Below the pieces are notes generated by a model. It was not told the DNA's origin. It did no database searches and worked only from the letters and a program-made list of their open reading frames with translations. A stretch of DNA of 59,521 nucleotides from Rhizaria sp. SCN 62-66. Its lineage: Eukaryota > Rhizaria, unplaced. Position 1 is the first letter of the stretch. The number at the start of each line of letters is the position of its first letter. Made by a program: the position numbers and the translations under genes. Location of the stretch: contig MEDY01000160.1 of NCBI GenBank assembly GCA_001724265.1, positions 1-59,521 of the forward strand, in the 5' to 3' direction. Of the stretch, positions 11,601 through 20,800 are shown piece by piece.

Positions 11601-14083
11601 TGTCGCGGAACCGGTTGGCGGCAGCCGAGGTGGTGTCGTCCTCACTACCGTCCAGCAGCGCCAGAGCGGCGGCCGCGGCCGAAGCGGCGGCGGCCGAGGA
11701 GGCCAGCACCGAGGCCGTGGCGGCGAGTGCTGCGGCCGCGCGCGCGGCCTCGATCAGCGCCAGCGCGTGGGCGGCCGCGGGGCGCAGGGCGCTCGCACTT
11801 ATAGTCGCAGTCTCAGCGGTCTCAGCAATCGCGGCTGCAGTCGCACTTGGAGAGTCGGAAAGCTCGGACTCTGAAGATTGCTGTGCCTCAGCCTCAGTCG
11901 CTGACTCCGTCTTGGTGTCAGAAGACTCGCCCTTGGCCTCAGCCTGAGCCTCGGTGCGCGGGTGCTCTGACGTCGCACGCGAGTCTGCCTGCGCCGCGTC
12001 TGCTTCGGCATCAGCGGCCTGGGTGGCGGCAGTGAGGTTGGGCGCACCGTACATCACGGTGGTGAAGTCGCCGCCCCAGCCAAGCCGGCCCAGGCCCCGC
12101 GACGGGGCGACACTGGCAATATCCGTCTCAGACGCAGTCTTCGTCTCAGTCTCAGCAGCAGCAGCAGAGGAAGCCTCAGACTCGGCGGACTCAGTGTCTG
12201 TAGACTTCGACTGAGAATCAGAGCCGGAGCCAGAGTCTGCCTTTGACTCCTCGGACTCACCCTCGCTCTGACTCTGGCTCTCAGACTGCGTCACAGCGGC
12301 CTCACTCGGGGCGCTACTATCGCCCTCTGGCGCGAGGACAACTGGCGCCCCCTCCGCCTCGGCCTCCGCCTCAGCCAGTCGCCACGCGTCTTCTGCCCGC
12401 ACCCAGGCCTCGACGGCCCGCTCCCTCGCCTCGGCCGCCGCCTGAGCCGCCTCGCGGGCCACGTCCTCGGCCTCAACCGCCGCCTCGCGCCGCAGAGCCA
12501 CGCGCCGGGTCGCGTTCACGCGCGCCGCGCGGTCCTCGTCGTCCTGAACAAAGAGAGATCAGAGAGGAGAAATAGTATAACAGAGATTGTGAGGGGATAT
12601 ATTAGTGAGTATTTTTGACAAAAACAAATAAATATTAAGAATTTCAATAAATAATAGTTAAAATATAAAACTTTGAGGCTAGATTAACGTTATATACGCG
12701 AGAAACATCCAAAGAGTTCAAGCCCTACCTGCACGAGCGCGCCCGACGCAATCTCCCGCTCGCGCCAGAGCGCGATGGCGGCCCGGAGGTCCGGGTCGGA
12801 ACCGTTGACCCAGGTGTACACCACGTCCACGGGCGGCTGCAGCAGCGAGTCGGCGGGCAGCGGCCGGCCGCCGATCGAGTCAGTGAGGTCACGGCCGTAA
12901 CAGCTTGCGGATTGACCGTGGGCGCCAGAGTCCGGCAAGGCCGGGTCGCAGTAGCCGCCGTTGCTGGCGAGGTTGCCGCGGGCACGCCTGCTCACGGCCG
13001 CCAACACGCTCGCAATGCCGGGGCCGGCGCTGGCGGCCACGCCGTCGCCGTCGAGGTCGCGATCACTCTGCTCACGGTCAGTGTCACTGTCGGTGAGGGA
13101 GCAGGGCAAGAACGCAGGCGCGGGGGCGGGGAGCGAGTGGGGCGACTTGTGGAGCATTGATGATGATGACGACGACGAGTCAGAAAACGAGAGATGACTG
13201 CGAGCAGAGTGGCTGTGAGCAGCGGAGGCGACTGTGACCATATCGGGCATCAGCACCGTCACGGCGGCGGTCAATGCGGCCGCCACCGCCCCCAGCAGCT
13301 CGTCGACCGTGAGCGCGACCGCGTTCGAGACAGAGGCGGAGACGGACTGGACCTGCGCTGTGACGGTGCCGCCGAGTACTGAGTGAGCCAGCGACAAGTG
13401 AGGTGGTGACCGTGAGTCCAACAGCAACATCTGCTGCGAGTAGGATTTCGCGTACTGAAGCAGCGGAGACATCACCTCAGCCAGCCCAACAGTCACCGTC
13501 TCCGGCACGGCCTCAGACACCAGCGCCGCCGCCGCGGCCGCCGCGGCCGCGGGCGCAGCGGCCGCCGCAGCCAGTCCCCGCTCGATCTGCGCCTCGATGG
13601 CCGCCAGCGCGGGCGCGGGGGCCAGAAGCAGAGTATGCGCTGCGTAGCCGGCGGCAGCCGCGAGCGCGAGCAAGAGCAGGGGACACAGGGAACGCAAACA
13701 GTGGCGGCGGCGGCGGCGGGGGCCGTGGCTGTGGGGGAGGCCGGGGGGGCGGGCATCGTCGCACACGGTCGTCGCGGCGGCAGACGCAGGAGCAGCAGTC
13801 GCGCTCGGAGTGGCAGCAGCAGCAGCGGGGGTGGCGGCGGCGGGGGTTGTGGCCACGTTGACTGTTGCGCTTGCAACTGTCGGGGCAGAGTCTGAGCTGC
13901 TGTCGGGCTTAGCGACCTTGGCGTTGTCGGCACTGCTGCACTCTGAAGCAGAGCTAGAGCTCGAGCTCGACTTTGAGCTCGACTTAGAGCGAGAGGCAGG
14001 GGATGTCACTGGCGATGCCTGTTTGCTGCCGCTGCTGCCGCTGCTGCCGCTGCTGCCGCTGCTGCCGCTGCTGCTGTTGCTGT

Positions 14084-14118
<35 letters not shown>

Positions 14119-14165
14119 TTGCTGTCAGCTTCGCTCGCAGACGAAGGCGGTGACAGTGACGACAT
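5650..14165 (-). CDS. GNPTAB: Stealth-family GlcNAc-1-phosphotransferase (GNPTAB alpha/beta-like)
   Basis: Exons 14165-12729 and 12543-5650 (phase 0, donor GTAGGG) encode about 2776 residues. The family transfers GlcNAc-1-phosphate to mannose on lysosomal enzymes in the Golgi. Domains in order: Ser/Asn/Gly-repeat N-terminus; membrane segment about 157-178; Stealth CR1 PVDVVYTWVNGSDP at 445-458, just before the intron; CR2 (DSDELRYSLRSLF... to FLYFNDDVMLG) from about 792; two LNR/Notch repeats with ordered Cys at about 905 and 982; CR3 (ESLKFVNRLYTAAFG) about 2253; a perfect EF-hand loop DLDGDGRLDDDE about 2337; CR4 (KMPKFICINDDV) about 2478; C-terminal membrane segment about 2703. This is the animal GNPTAB order. 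Human GNPTAB has 1256 residues; the excess here is Ala/Ser/Glu/Gly/Gln-rich linkers, mostly between LNR2 and CR3. Activity on lysosomal enzymes is inferred. Confidence 0.9.
5986..6030. repeat. three identical 15-bp tandem units inside the Stealth gene
   Basis: The unit CGTAAGGCTCGGAGT occurs three times in a row and encodes a TPSLT pentapeptide repeat near the C-terminus of the phosphotransferase. It keeps the frame and looks like a recent slippage product. Confidence 0.85.
6789..6818. repeat. polyglutamine-coding microsatellite
   Basis: A CTG/TTG run on the plus strand is read as Gln codons in the minus-strand Stealth gene, just after the EF hand. Confidence 0.8.
14023..14130. repeat. Ser/Gly and Ser/Asn-coding tandem repeat
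   Basis: CTGCTGCCG nonamers are followed by CTGTTG hexamers. On the minus strand they encode Asn/Ser and Ser-Ser-Gly repeats near the N-terminus of the Stealth protein. Confidence 0.8.
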
Positions 14166-15021
14166 TGTGACACAGCTCAGTCACCCACCGGCAGTGCGGC
14201 TGGCAGCAAGAGTAGGAGTGGGGTAGAGAAGTAAGTGCGCTCTATAACTGCGAATGCGGAGCTACGAATGCACTATGCAACACAGCAACGACCGAGCGTT
14301 CGCAGTGACAGGGAGAGATGAGAGAGCGGATAACCTCCGCTGCCGCTAAGAGAAGGCGCAGTGGCGGGGCGGCCAGAGCGGGGTACAGACGGAGCGTGCG
14401 CGGTCACAGTCGTCGCAGCAGACGTGCCGGGCGCGAGTGCGAGTGCGAGTGGTAAGCGAGTAGGGGGAACGAGACGCTCCTTTCGCGAGCGGGCCAGTAA
14501 GGGTGCAGAAAGGGGGCGGGATATAGTGAAGATGGGATCTGGATGAGATAAATACAAAAGATAATAGCTTTAAAAGATCGTATGTTTCCTAAAATGCTGC
14601 ATTTGTGCATAACAACGGAAGATACATAGTGTGAGACATGTCGAAAATGAGGCTGACAAAGTGACCGTGAGCCCCAGTCGGTCACGTCGGCCGACAGCCC
14701 GACTGCCGACGAAATTTCGATGACCAGCAAGCTCGTCTTCGGCAATTGACTGAAAAGACTAAAAATGGTGTTATACGTCGTTCCTGTGGACTATTATCAA
14801 ATAACCAGCTGTGTTTTGTTGTGGCGTATTTCTTTCTTGTATTATTTGTTGCGATGTCGGTGTATTTCGGCATCAAAACTCTGTTTGCCTTAATCCGCGG
14901 ACCCACGCCGTTTTGGTTCCCGCTGTTTCCCTCCAACCGACCTTCCCGGCTTTTCTCCTCACTTAACCGCTCTGCCTTTTTCTTTTTCCACCATGTTTCT
15001 GTCCGCCCCAGCCTGTCCGCG
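14166..15021. promoter_or_regulatory. divergent promoter region between the Stealth and desaturase genes
   Basis: The two flanking genes are transcribed away from each other, so both promoters should lie here. The middle (about 14540-14660) is AT-rich. A copy of the recurrent TGACCGTGA 9-mer is at 14662-14670. A pyrimidine tract ending in CCCCAG at 15011 precedes the desaturase ATG. The open frame that extends the desaturase upstream to 14746 crosses this AT/T-rich tract and probably does not belong to the protein. Confidence 0.5.
14962..15011 (+). promoter_or_regulatory. pyrimidine tract plus AG upstream of the desaturase
   Basis: A T/C-rich run ends in CCCCAG ten bases before the ATG at 15022. 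It resembles a splice acceptor and favours 15022 as the start over the longer upstream frame. Confidence 0.4.
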
Positions 15022-16791
15022 ATGACCCAGGGTCCAAAGCGCGTGACAACTCCCGAGTCTGCGGGCAACTCCGCCGCTGCGGCCGCCGCCAAGCCCGCCG
15101 CGGCTTCCCCCCACGCCGCGGGCTCCACCGCGGACGCGTCCTACACCTGGGAGGAGGTTGCCGCGCACAACTGCGAGGCCACTGGCATCTGGATCTCCGT
15201 CGACGAGTCAGTCTACGCGATCCCCGAGTCCTTTTACGATCAGCACCCCGGCGGCAAGGAGTACCTGCTGCTCGCCGCCGGCCGTGACTGCACCGACCTC
15301 ATCGCCTCCTACCACCCCTTCACCAGCAAGCCCGCGGCCGTGCTCAAGTCCTTCCGAATCGGCGCGCTTGCCACGCGCCAGTACCCCAAATTCAAGCCCG
15401 ATGACGGCACGGGCTTCTACTCGACCCTCCGCAAGCGGGTCGGCGACTACTTCCGCAACAACAAGATCGACGAGAAGTCGATGGGCCCCTCGATCATGCG
15501 CATGTCCGCCATGGCCGTTGTGTACGTCTTCTCCTACACCGCCGCCATGACCAACACCTTCGCGCCTTTCTACGCCGCCCTGCAGGCCCAGTCTGTCTAC
15601 TTGGAGTACGCGGCCAAGGCCCTCTTCGCGGTGCTGCTGGGGTGGTCTCAGGTCATGTTCCTGCTCCACATCATGCACGACTGCTCGCACTCGGCGCTCG
15701 GCCACTCGGAGTCGATCTGGAAGCTCGGCGGGCGCATGTTCTCCGAGACGATTGTCGGCTCGTCGATGGTGTGCTGGCAGAACCAGCACGTCGTCGGCCA
15801 CCACATCTACACCAACGTCTACTCGATCGACCCCGACCTGCCGACGGCCGCCACGGGCGACATGCGCCTCATCGCGCCGCAGCAGTTCACGTCTTGGCTC
15901 TACAAGTACCAGCACCTGTATCTGCTGCCGCTCTACGGACTCTTCACCTTCAAGTCGCGCATTCAGGACCTGGAGATCTACCTCAGCCGCAAGAACGGCC
16001 CCATCGCAGTCAACCCCGTGACCCCCTCGCAGTGGCTGCGTCTGCTGGGCTCCAAGCTCACCTTTACCGTGCTCCGCGTCGTCATCCCGCTGATGCTGCT
16101 GCCCTCTTGGAAGCAGTGGGCCGCGCTGAGCTTCCTGGCCGAGTTCGTGTCCGGCGAGTACTTGGCCATCAACTTCCAGGTCTCCCACGTCTCCACCGAG
16201 GCCGAGTTCCCCGTCGCGGCCCTCATCCCGTCCTCGGCCTCCTTCCCCGTTGACGCCCACGCCGAGAAGCGCGCGCTGGACACGCACGTGCACGGCTTCA
16301 GCTCCCGCGAGCTCAGCTACGGCGAGTCTAAGAGTGCCAACTCTAAGTCTAAGGGTGGCCGCGTGACCACGATCGACAACACGGGCAAGTGGGGCGAGAA
16401 GACCACGATGCACCCGGACCACCGCAAGCCCTCCCCCGCGAACACCGCGGAGAACGCCAAGGCGGCGGCGGCGGACAAAAGCAACACGCGGTACATGTGG
16501 GACATGGCGTGGGCCGAGCTGCAGGTGCGCACCTCGGTCGACTACGCGCACGCGTCGGCCTTCTGCACCTTCATGTGCGGCGCGCTCAACTACCAGACTG
16601 AGCACCACCTGTTCCCCACGGTCTCGCAGTACCATTACCCGGCCATCGCGCCTATCGTGCGGCAGACGTGTGCCGACTTCGGCATCAAGTACAACTACAT
16701 CGAGACCTTCACTGACGCCATGGCGGGCCACCACAACCACCTGAAGGAGATGGGCGCCAAGGGCATCTTCTGCTACCCCAAGATGGACTAA
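15022..16791 (+). CDS. cytochrome b5-fused front-end fatty acid desaturase
   Basis: A single exon encodes 589 residues and ends in TAA. The enzyme inserts a double bond between an existing one and the carboxyl end of a polyunsaturated acyl chain in the ER membrane; such enzymes are usually delta-5 or delta-6, not distinguishable here. An N-terminal cytochrome b5 domain carries HPGG at about 75. The three histidine boxes are HDCSH (219-223), HVVGHH (256-261) and QTEHH (525-529); Gln as the first residue of the third box is typical of front-end enzymes. Hydrophobic segments lie between them. A Ser/Lys/Ala-rich insertion of roughly 90 residues sits between the FQVSHVS region and the third box, which explains a length above the usual 440-520. 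The start is the first ATG after a pyrimidine/AG tract; the frame stays open upstream to 14746 through AT-rich DNA, probably 5' UTR. Confidence 0.93.
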   Translation: MTQGPKRVTTPESAGNSAAAAAAKPAAASPHAAGSTADASYTWEEVAAHNCEATGIWISVDESVYAIPESFYDQHPGGKEYLLLAAGRDCTDLIASYHPFTSKPAAVLKSFRIGALATRQYPKFKPDDGTGFYSTLRKRVGDYFRNNKIDEKSMGPSIMRMSAMAVVYVFSYTAAMTNTFAPFYAALQAQSVYLEYAAKALFAVLLGWSQVMFLLHIMHDCSHSALGHSESIWKLGGRMFSETIVGSSMVCWQNQHVVGHHIYTNVYSIDPDLPTAATGDMRLIAPQQFTSWLYKYQHLYLLPLYGLFTFKSRIQDLEIYLSRKNGPIAVNPVTPSQWLRLLGSKLTFTVLRVVIPLMLLPSWKQWAALSFLAEFVSGEYLAINFQVSHVSTEAEFPVAALIPSSASFPVDAHAEKRALDTHVHGFSSRELSYGESKSANSKSKGGRVTTIDNTGKWGEKTTMHPDHRKPSPANTAENAKAAAADKSNTRYMWDMAWAELQVRTSVDYAHASAFCTFMCGALNYQTEHHLFPTVSQYHYPAIAPIVRQTCADFGIKYNYIETFTDAMAGHHNHLKEMGAKGIFCYPKMD

Positions 16792-17153
16792 GCCAAGCCG
16801 GGTCCTGTCGTATTTGGTCGCTTCAATGACTTAAATGGTGGCGGGCGGAAGCTCTATTCCCTTTTTTCAAGTGTTATGAAAGGATAGCCGCTTCGTGTCC
16901 ACCCTAATACGCAATCACAACAACAACAACAATACGGATCTCAGCATAACAACCGCGCGCAGCTGTTTCTGCTAAATCGCAGTTGCGTGTTTATGTTCTC
17001 GCTCGATTTGTTATTGTGTGTGACAAGTGTTAGGTCGGAAAGCTATTCTCTGTGCGTGTGTGTCTGTATTTTTTTATTCGTCGCTTTATTTAAGTGGCCT
17101 TTTATTGTTATATTATTATCGAACAACTGCCTTGTTATTTGCAACACCTCCGA

Positions 17154-17184
17154 AACAACAACAACAACAACAACAACAGCAACA
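17154..17184. repeat. AAC trinucleotide microsatellite
   Basis: About ten AAC units, one of them interrupted, in intergenic DNA. Confidence 0.75.
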
Positions 17185-17650
17185 ACATCAGAAGTCGTTC
17201 GCATGCAGCCACCGTGTCGGCTATCACCGCGACTGTCTCTGTCAATCAGTCTCACAAGCAGCGAGCACACCTCTCACACAGGTGGCTGCCTCCTGCGCGA
17301 CTGCGGGGTGTATCGACTGCTGCTGGTGTTGTTGCTGCGTTGCTGCAATGATGAGGATGCGAAGAGGAAGGGAGGAGGAACACTATTTACTTTATTAACG
17401 TACAAAGATGTACTAGAAACAATACAACAAGTTCAATTTATTGATCAATCTTAATTTTCCATATCATATATTAGCGGCTCATTGTCATAGCCTTTTAGTT
17501 CACCGAAATATCGATGCTATTGTGGTGGAACGTTATACTTTTACGCAGCGCAAGCAGTGGCAAAATGTTTGATTGTGGTTGCGAAGTCGCGCGCATCGGT
17601 AGGTCAACTTTCAACGAGCACACTGCATAAATCCTATCGTCAACAGTAAA

Positions 17651-17686
17651 TTAATTTAAAGACGGTATATTATACCTTTAAATTAA
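17651..17686. repeat. AT-rich inverted repeat (possible hairpin or cruciform)
   Basis: The left arm TTAATTTAAA plus GGTATA (with a GAC bulge) pairs fully with TATACC plus TTTAAATTAA on the right, around a one-base centre. It lies about 150 bases upstream of the large low-complexity gene. Its role is unknown; it could be a protein-binding palindrome or a transcript hairpin. Confidence 0.65.
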
Positions 17687-17836
17687 CTTTAATTTGTAAT
17701 TTTATCTTACTTTAGTTTGTAACCTTGTTTGAAATCTCTGTGCAAAGAATCACCCAGGTTCAGGTTCTCTCAGCAAGCCACCTGCATAAACACGCGCTCT
17801 CAGTAGGTCAGGGACAGAGCAGACGTGTTCCGCTCG

Positions 17837-20800
17837 ATGTCCCACCACCCCGCCCGGCCAAAGCGTCCCTTTGATGCCACCGCCGAGGCCATAACGACCG
17901 ATGCCGCGAACGACGACGCTTCCTCCGCAGCCACTGCGTCTTCTGATGCGGTTATGACTGCAAACGTTGCGACTGTGACTAACTCCGGCTCTGCGTCTGA
18001 CGACGAGTACGCGCACAACCGAGACAACCGCGGCAGCCCCGCCGCCGCCGCGCGCGCCCGCCGCCCCCGCAAGGCCACCGCCGCCGCCAACGCTGGTGCC
18101 GCGGGCGCTGCGCAGTCGTTTCTGTCCACAATCACGCTGCCCGCGCTGGCGACCCCCTCGACCGCCTCGACCGTCCCGCAGCCCGCCGCACTGCGCTCCG
18201 CCCCGGCTGCCTCACGGCCTGCGGCGCCAGCGGGAGCGGCGGTGTTGCTCAGGCGGCTGGACTCAGCGACGGCAACGGCGGCCATCACTGCCGCCGCCGA
18301 GGCAGCCGCCGCCGCCGAGGCAGCCGCGCTGGCCGCCGCGCTCGAGACCACGGAAGCCGCCTCCGCCGCTGCTTCTGCGACTGCCGCTGCTATGCCAGCC
18401 GTTAGTGGGAGGCCGCCGGCGGTGGTTGTGCGGAAAGCGTTGCCGTCGTTTCTCCCGCTTCGGCCAACGCAGAAGCAGCCTCCAGTGACTGTGCAAGCTC
18501 GTAACGTGGCCGGTAGTTCTAGCTCTAGCTCGAGTTCTAGTTCGAGTTCTATTGCACCGACTGCTGCGACTTCTCCGACTGTGACCTTGCCACGGCCACG
18601 GCCACTGCCGCCGCCGCCGCCGCCGCAAACCAGCTCCAGATCAAGCTCTGACTCAAGCTCAAGCTCTAGCTCTAGCTCTCGCTCTCGCTCCGGCGCACGT
18701 AGTGACTCGGCGTCGACCTCGGCCTCGGCCTCGGACTCTGGATCCGCTGTTTCTGCGACTGGTGCTGCTGCCACCGCGACTGCAATCACTGATGCTGCTG
18801 TTTTGGCTCGTCAAAACCCTCGCTCTCGCCTCACCACCACAACTACAACAACAACTGCAGCAACACCAGTTGCGACCACTGGCCCGAGCGCGAAAGCTGC
18901 GTATGCACCTCAAAGCTCTGCAACAACAGCAACATCAACACCTGCAGCAGAAACCAAATCAGCAACAATAATATCACAAGCTCCCAACTCCAAGGTTAAA
19001 CCTGACTCGCGTTCACAGTCACTCAGCTCACAGTCACCTGGCTCACAGCCGCTGCCGCAGCCACTCGCCCCCGAGGCCGCGGCCGCCCGCGCCGCGCTCC
19101 GAGCCCGCCTGCTTACTATGGCCGACGGGGCGGGGCTGCTGCGCGGCGCGCGGGACCCAGTGCCCCGGCCGCTCTTTACGCCTGGACCGCTGGTCAGGGC
19201 CGGGCCGGCGACATGGTCCACCGCGCTGGCCCACAGCAACGTTAATACCAACGGCATCGGCTATGCCACGAATTGGGCTAGCAGCTCTAGCGGTGGTGCA
19301 AGCGGTGCGGTGGGCGGTGCGGCGGGCAAAGTGGCCGCCAACAACAGTGCAATGAAGGTTTCTGCGACTAATAGCATGTACGCGAATGCAGTTGGTGGCA
19401 CTCCGCGGGGGTCGGCGAATAATCTCAGTATCTCCTCGTCCAACCCGCTAAGTACCAACCTCAGCTCCTCGCCCGGCCTCAGCGCTGCGAGCGCACACCC
19501 GAACGCTGCCCACGTGCCTGCTGGCTCTGGCGCTGGCTCTGCTGTCTCTGACTCTGCGAATGCGGCTGCGGACTGGGACTGGGCCGGTCTTAGCACCGAC
19601 GCGTCCCCCGGCTACGCCCTCACGGCCACGGCCCCCGTGGGGGTCGGAGCGCGGCGGCGGCTGTTCGTGCTGCCAGGCCGCCTCGCGGGCCCACCCCGGC
19701 CAGGGCTGAGCTCGGCGTGGGTGGAGGACGCCGCGTCGGACACGCCCCGGGTGGTGTTCTGCTTCCCCGTGCCGGCCAAGGGCAAGGGCAGGGGCGGGGA
19801 TAGTGGCGGAAGCAGCAAGAGTCAGAGCAAGAGCAAAAGGGACCGGAGGGATAGCAAAGCGAAGGATAAAGCGAATCTGACTCCCAATTCGAAGGCGAAA
19901 GGGGTTAAGATGGGTGATGACTCTGATTCTGGCTCTGGCTCTGAGTTGGAGTTGTCGCAGAGTCTGCACCGTGACTGTGACCGTGGCAACAGCGACGACG
20001 ACGACGACGATGACACGAATCTCAATCCCAGCCGCCGTCGTCACCGCAGTCGAGTAAGCACTCCGAACTCCAAGAGTAAGCCTCTCGACAAGCCTGCCCG
20101 CAATGCTGCCCGTGACACCGACACCGACACCGACAGCGACAGCGATGATGGCAGTGGCAGCGGCGGCGGTGACGCCGCCAGCGGTGCTTTGGGCGTGGGC
20201 ATCCTGGTCTTCCAGGGCGTCGCCGTGCCCACCGACGGGCCTTTCGTCACCCTCACGCCAAAGCAGCCGAACTTCAACAGCAGCAGCAGCAACAGCGGTG
20301 GCAACTCTGCGAGCTCTCGCTACGACGCCGGTAGTCCAAACGCTACTGCTGGCACTGGCGCTGGCGCGGGGGGCACGGGCGATGGAGGGTTTTGGGTCCG
20401 TGCGTGCGACGACGTCGTCGTGTTTCCGCTCTACTGGTGGCGCGTTCTGCCGCCTCTCGACGACGATGACGGCGGCGGCGGCGGCGGTGAAGTCTCTGCC
20501 AGCAGCAGTACCAGCGGCGAGAACAAGGCTGTCGCGATGATGATCGCGCAAAGCCGCGAGCTGTACAAGCCTTTCTTGCCCGCGCAACCTGGCGCTGCCG
20601 ACGCCGACGCGACTTCGCAAGGCAGTGACTGGCGGCGCTTCGGCTCCGGCCCCGAGCCGCCCCTCGCCGGTGGCCGCGGCCTGCCCTCCCACGTGCACTC
20701 GCGGGAACCGTGGGCCGGGCTTGTGCAGCGCCACGCCGCAGCCGCTGCCGCTGCAGCCACAGCAGCCACCGTGGCAGCTGCAGCGGGGGCGGGCCTGGGC

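Larger units (their letters stand above)
16792..17836. other. intergenic region with CAA/AAC repeats and an inverted repeat
   Basis: This is the 3' flank of the desaturase and 5' flank of the next gene. It holds AAC-type repeats at 16917-16932 and 17154-17184 and an inverted repeat at 17651-17686. The frame at 16987-17454 (+) is T-rich, crosses the AAC repeat and is not credible as a gene. Confidence 0.55.

Noticed and set aside
5704-11947. Long plus-strand frames across the Stealth gene
   Set aside because: They are shadows of a GC-rich repetitive minus-strand gene whose protein carries clear Stealth, LNR and EF-hand motifs.
14746-15021. Upstream extension of the desaturase frame with a hydrophobic stretch resembling a membrane segment
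   Set aside because: The sequence is AT/T-rich like intergenic DNA, the frame opens with TTG, and a pyrimidine tract plus CAG lies just before the ATG at 15022. It is more likely 5' UTR.
16987-17454. 155-residue open frame downstream of the desaturase
   Set aside because: T-rich, crosses an AAC microsatellite, and has neither domain nor credible start context.
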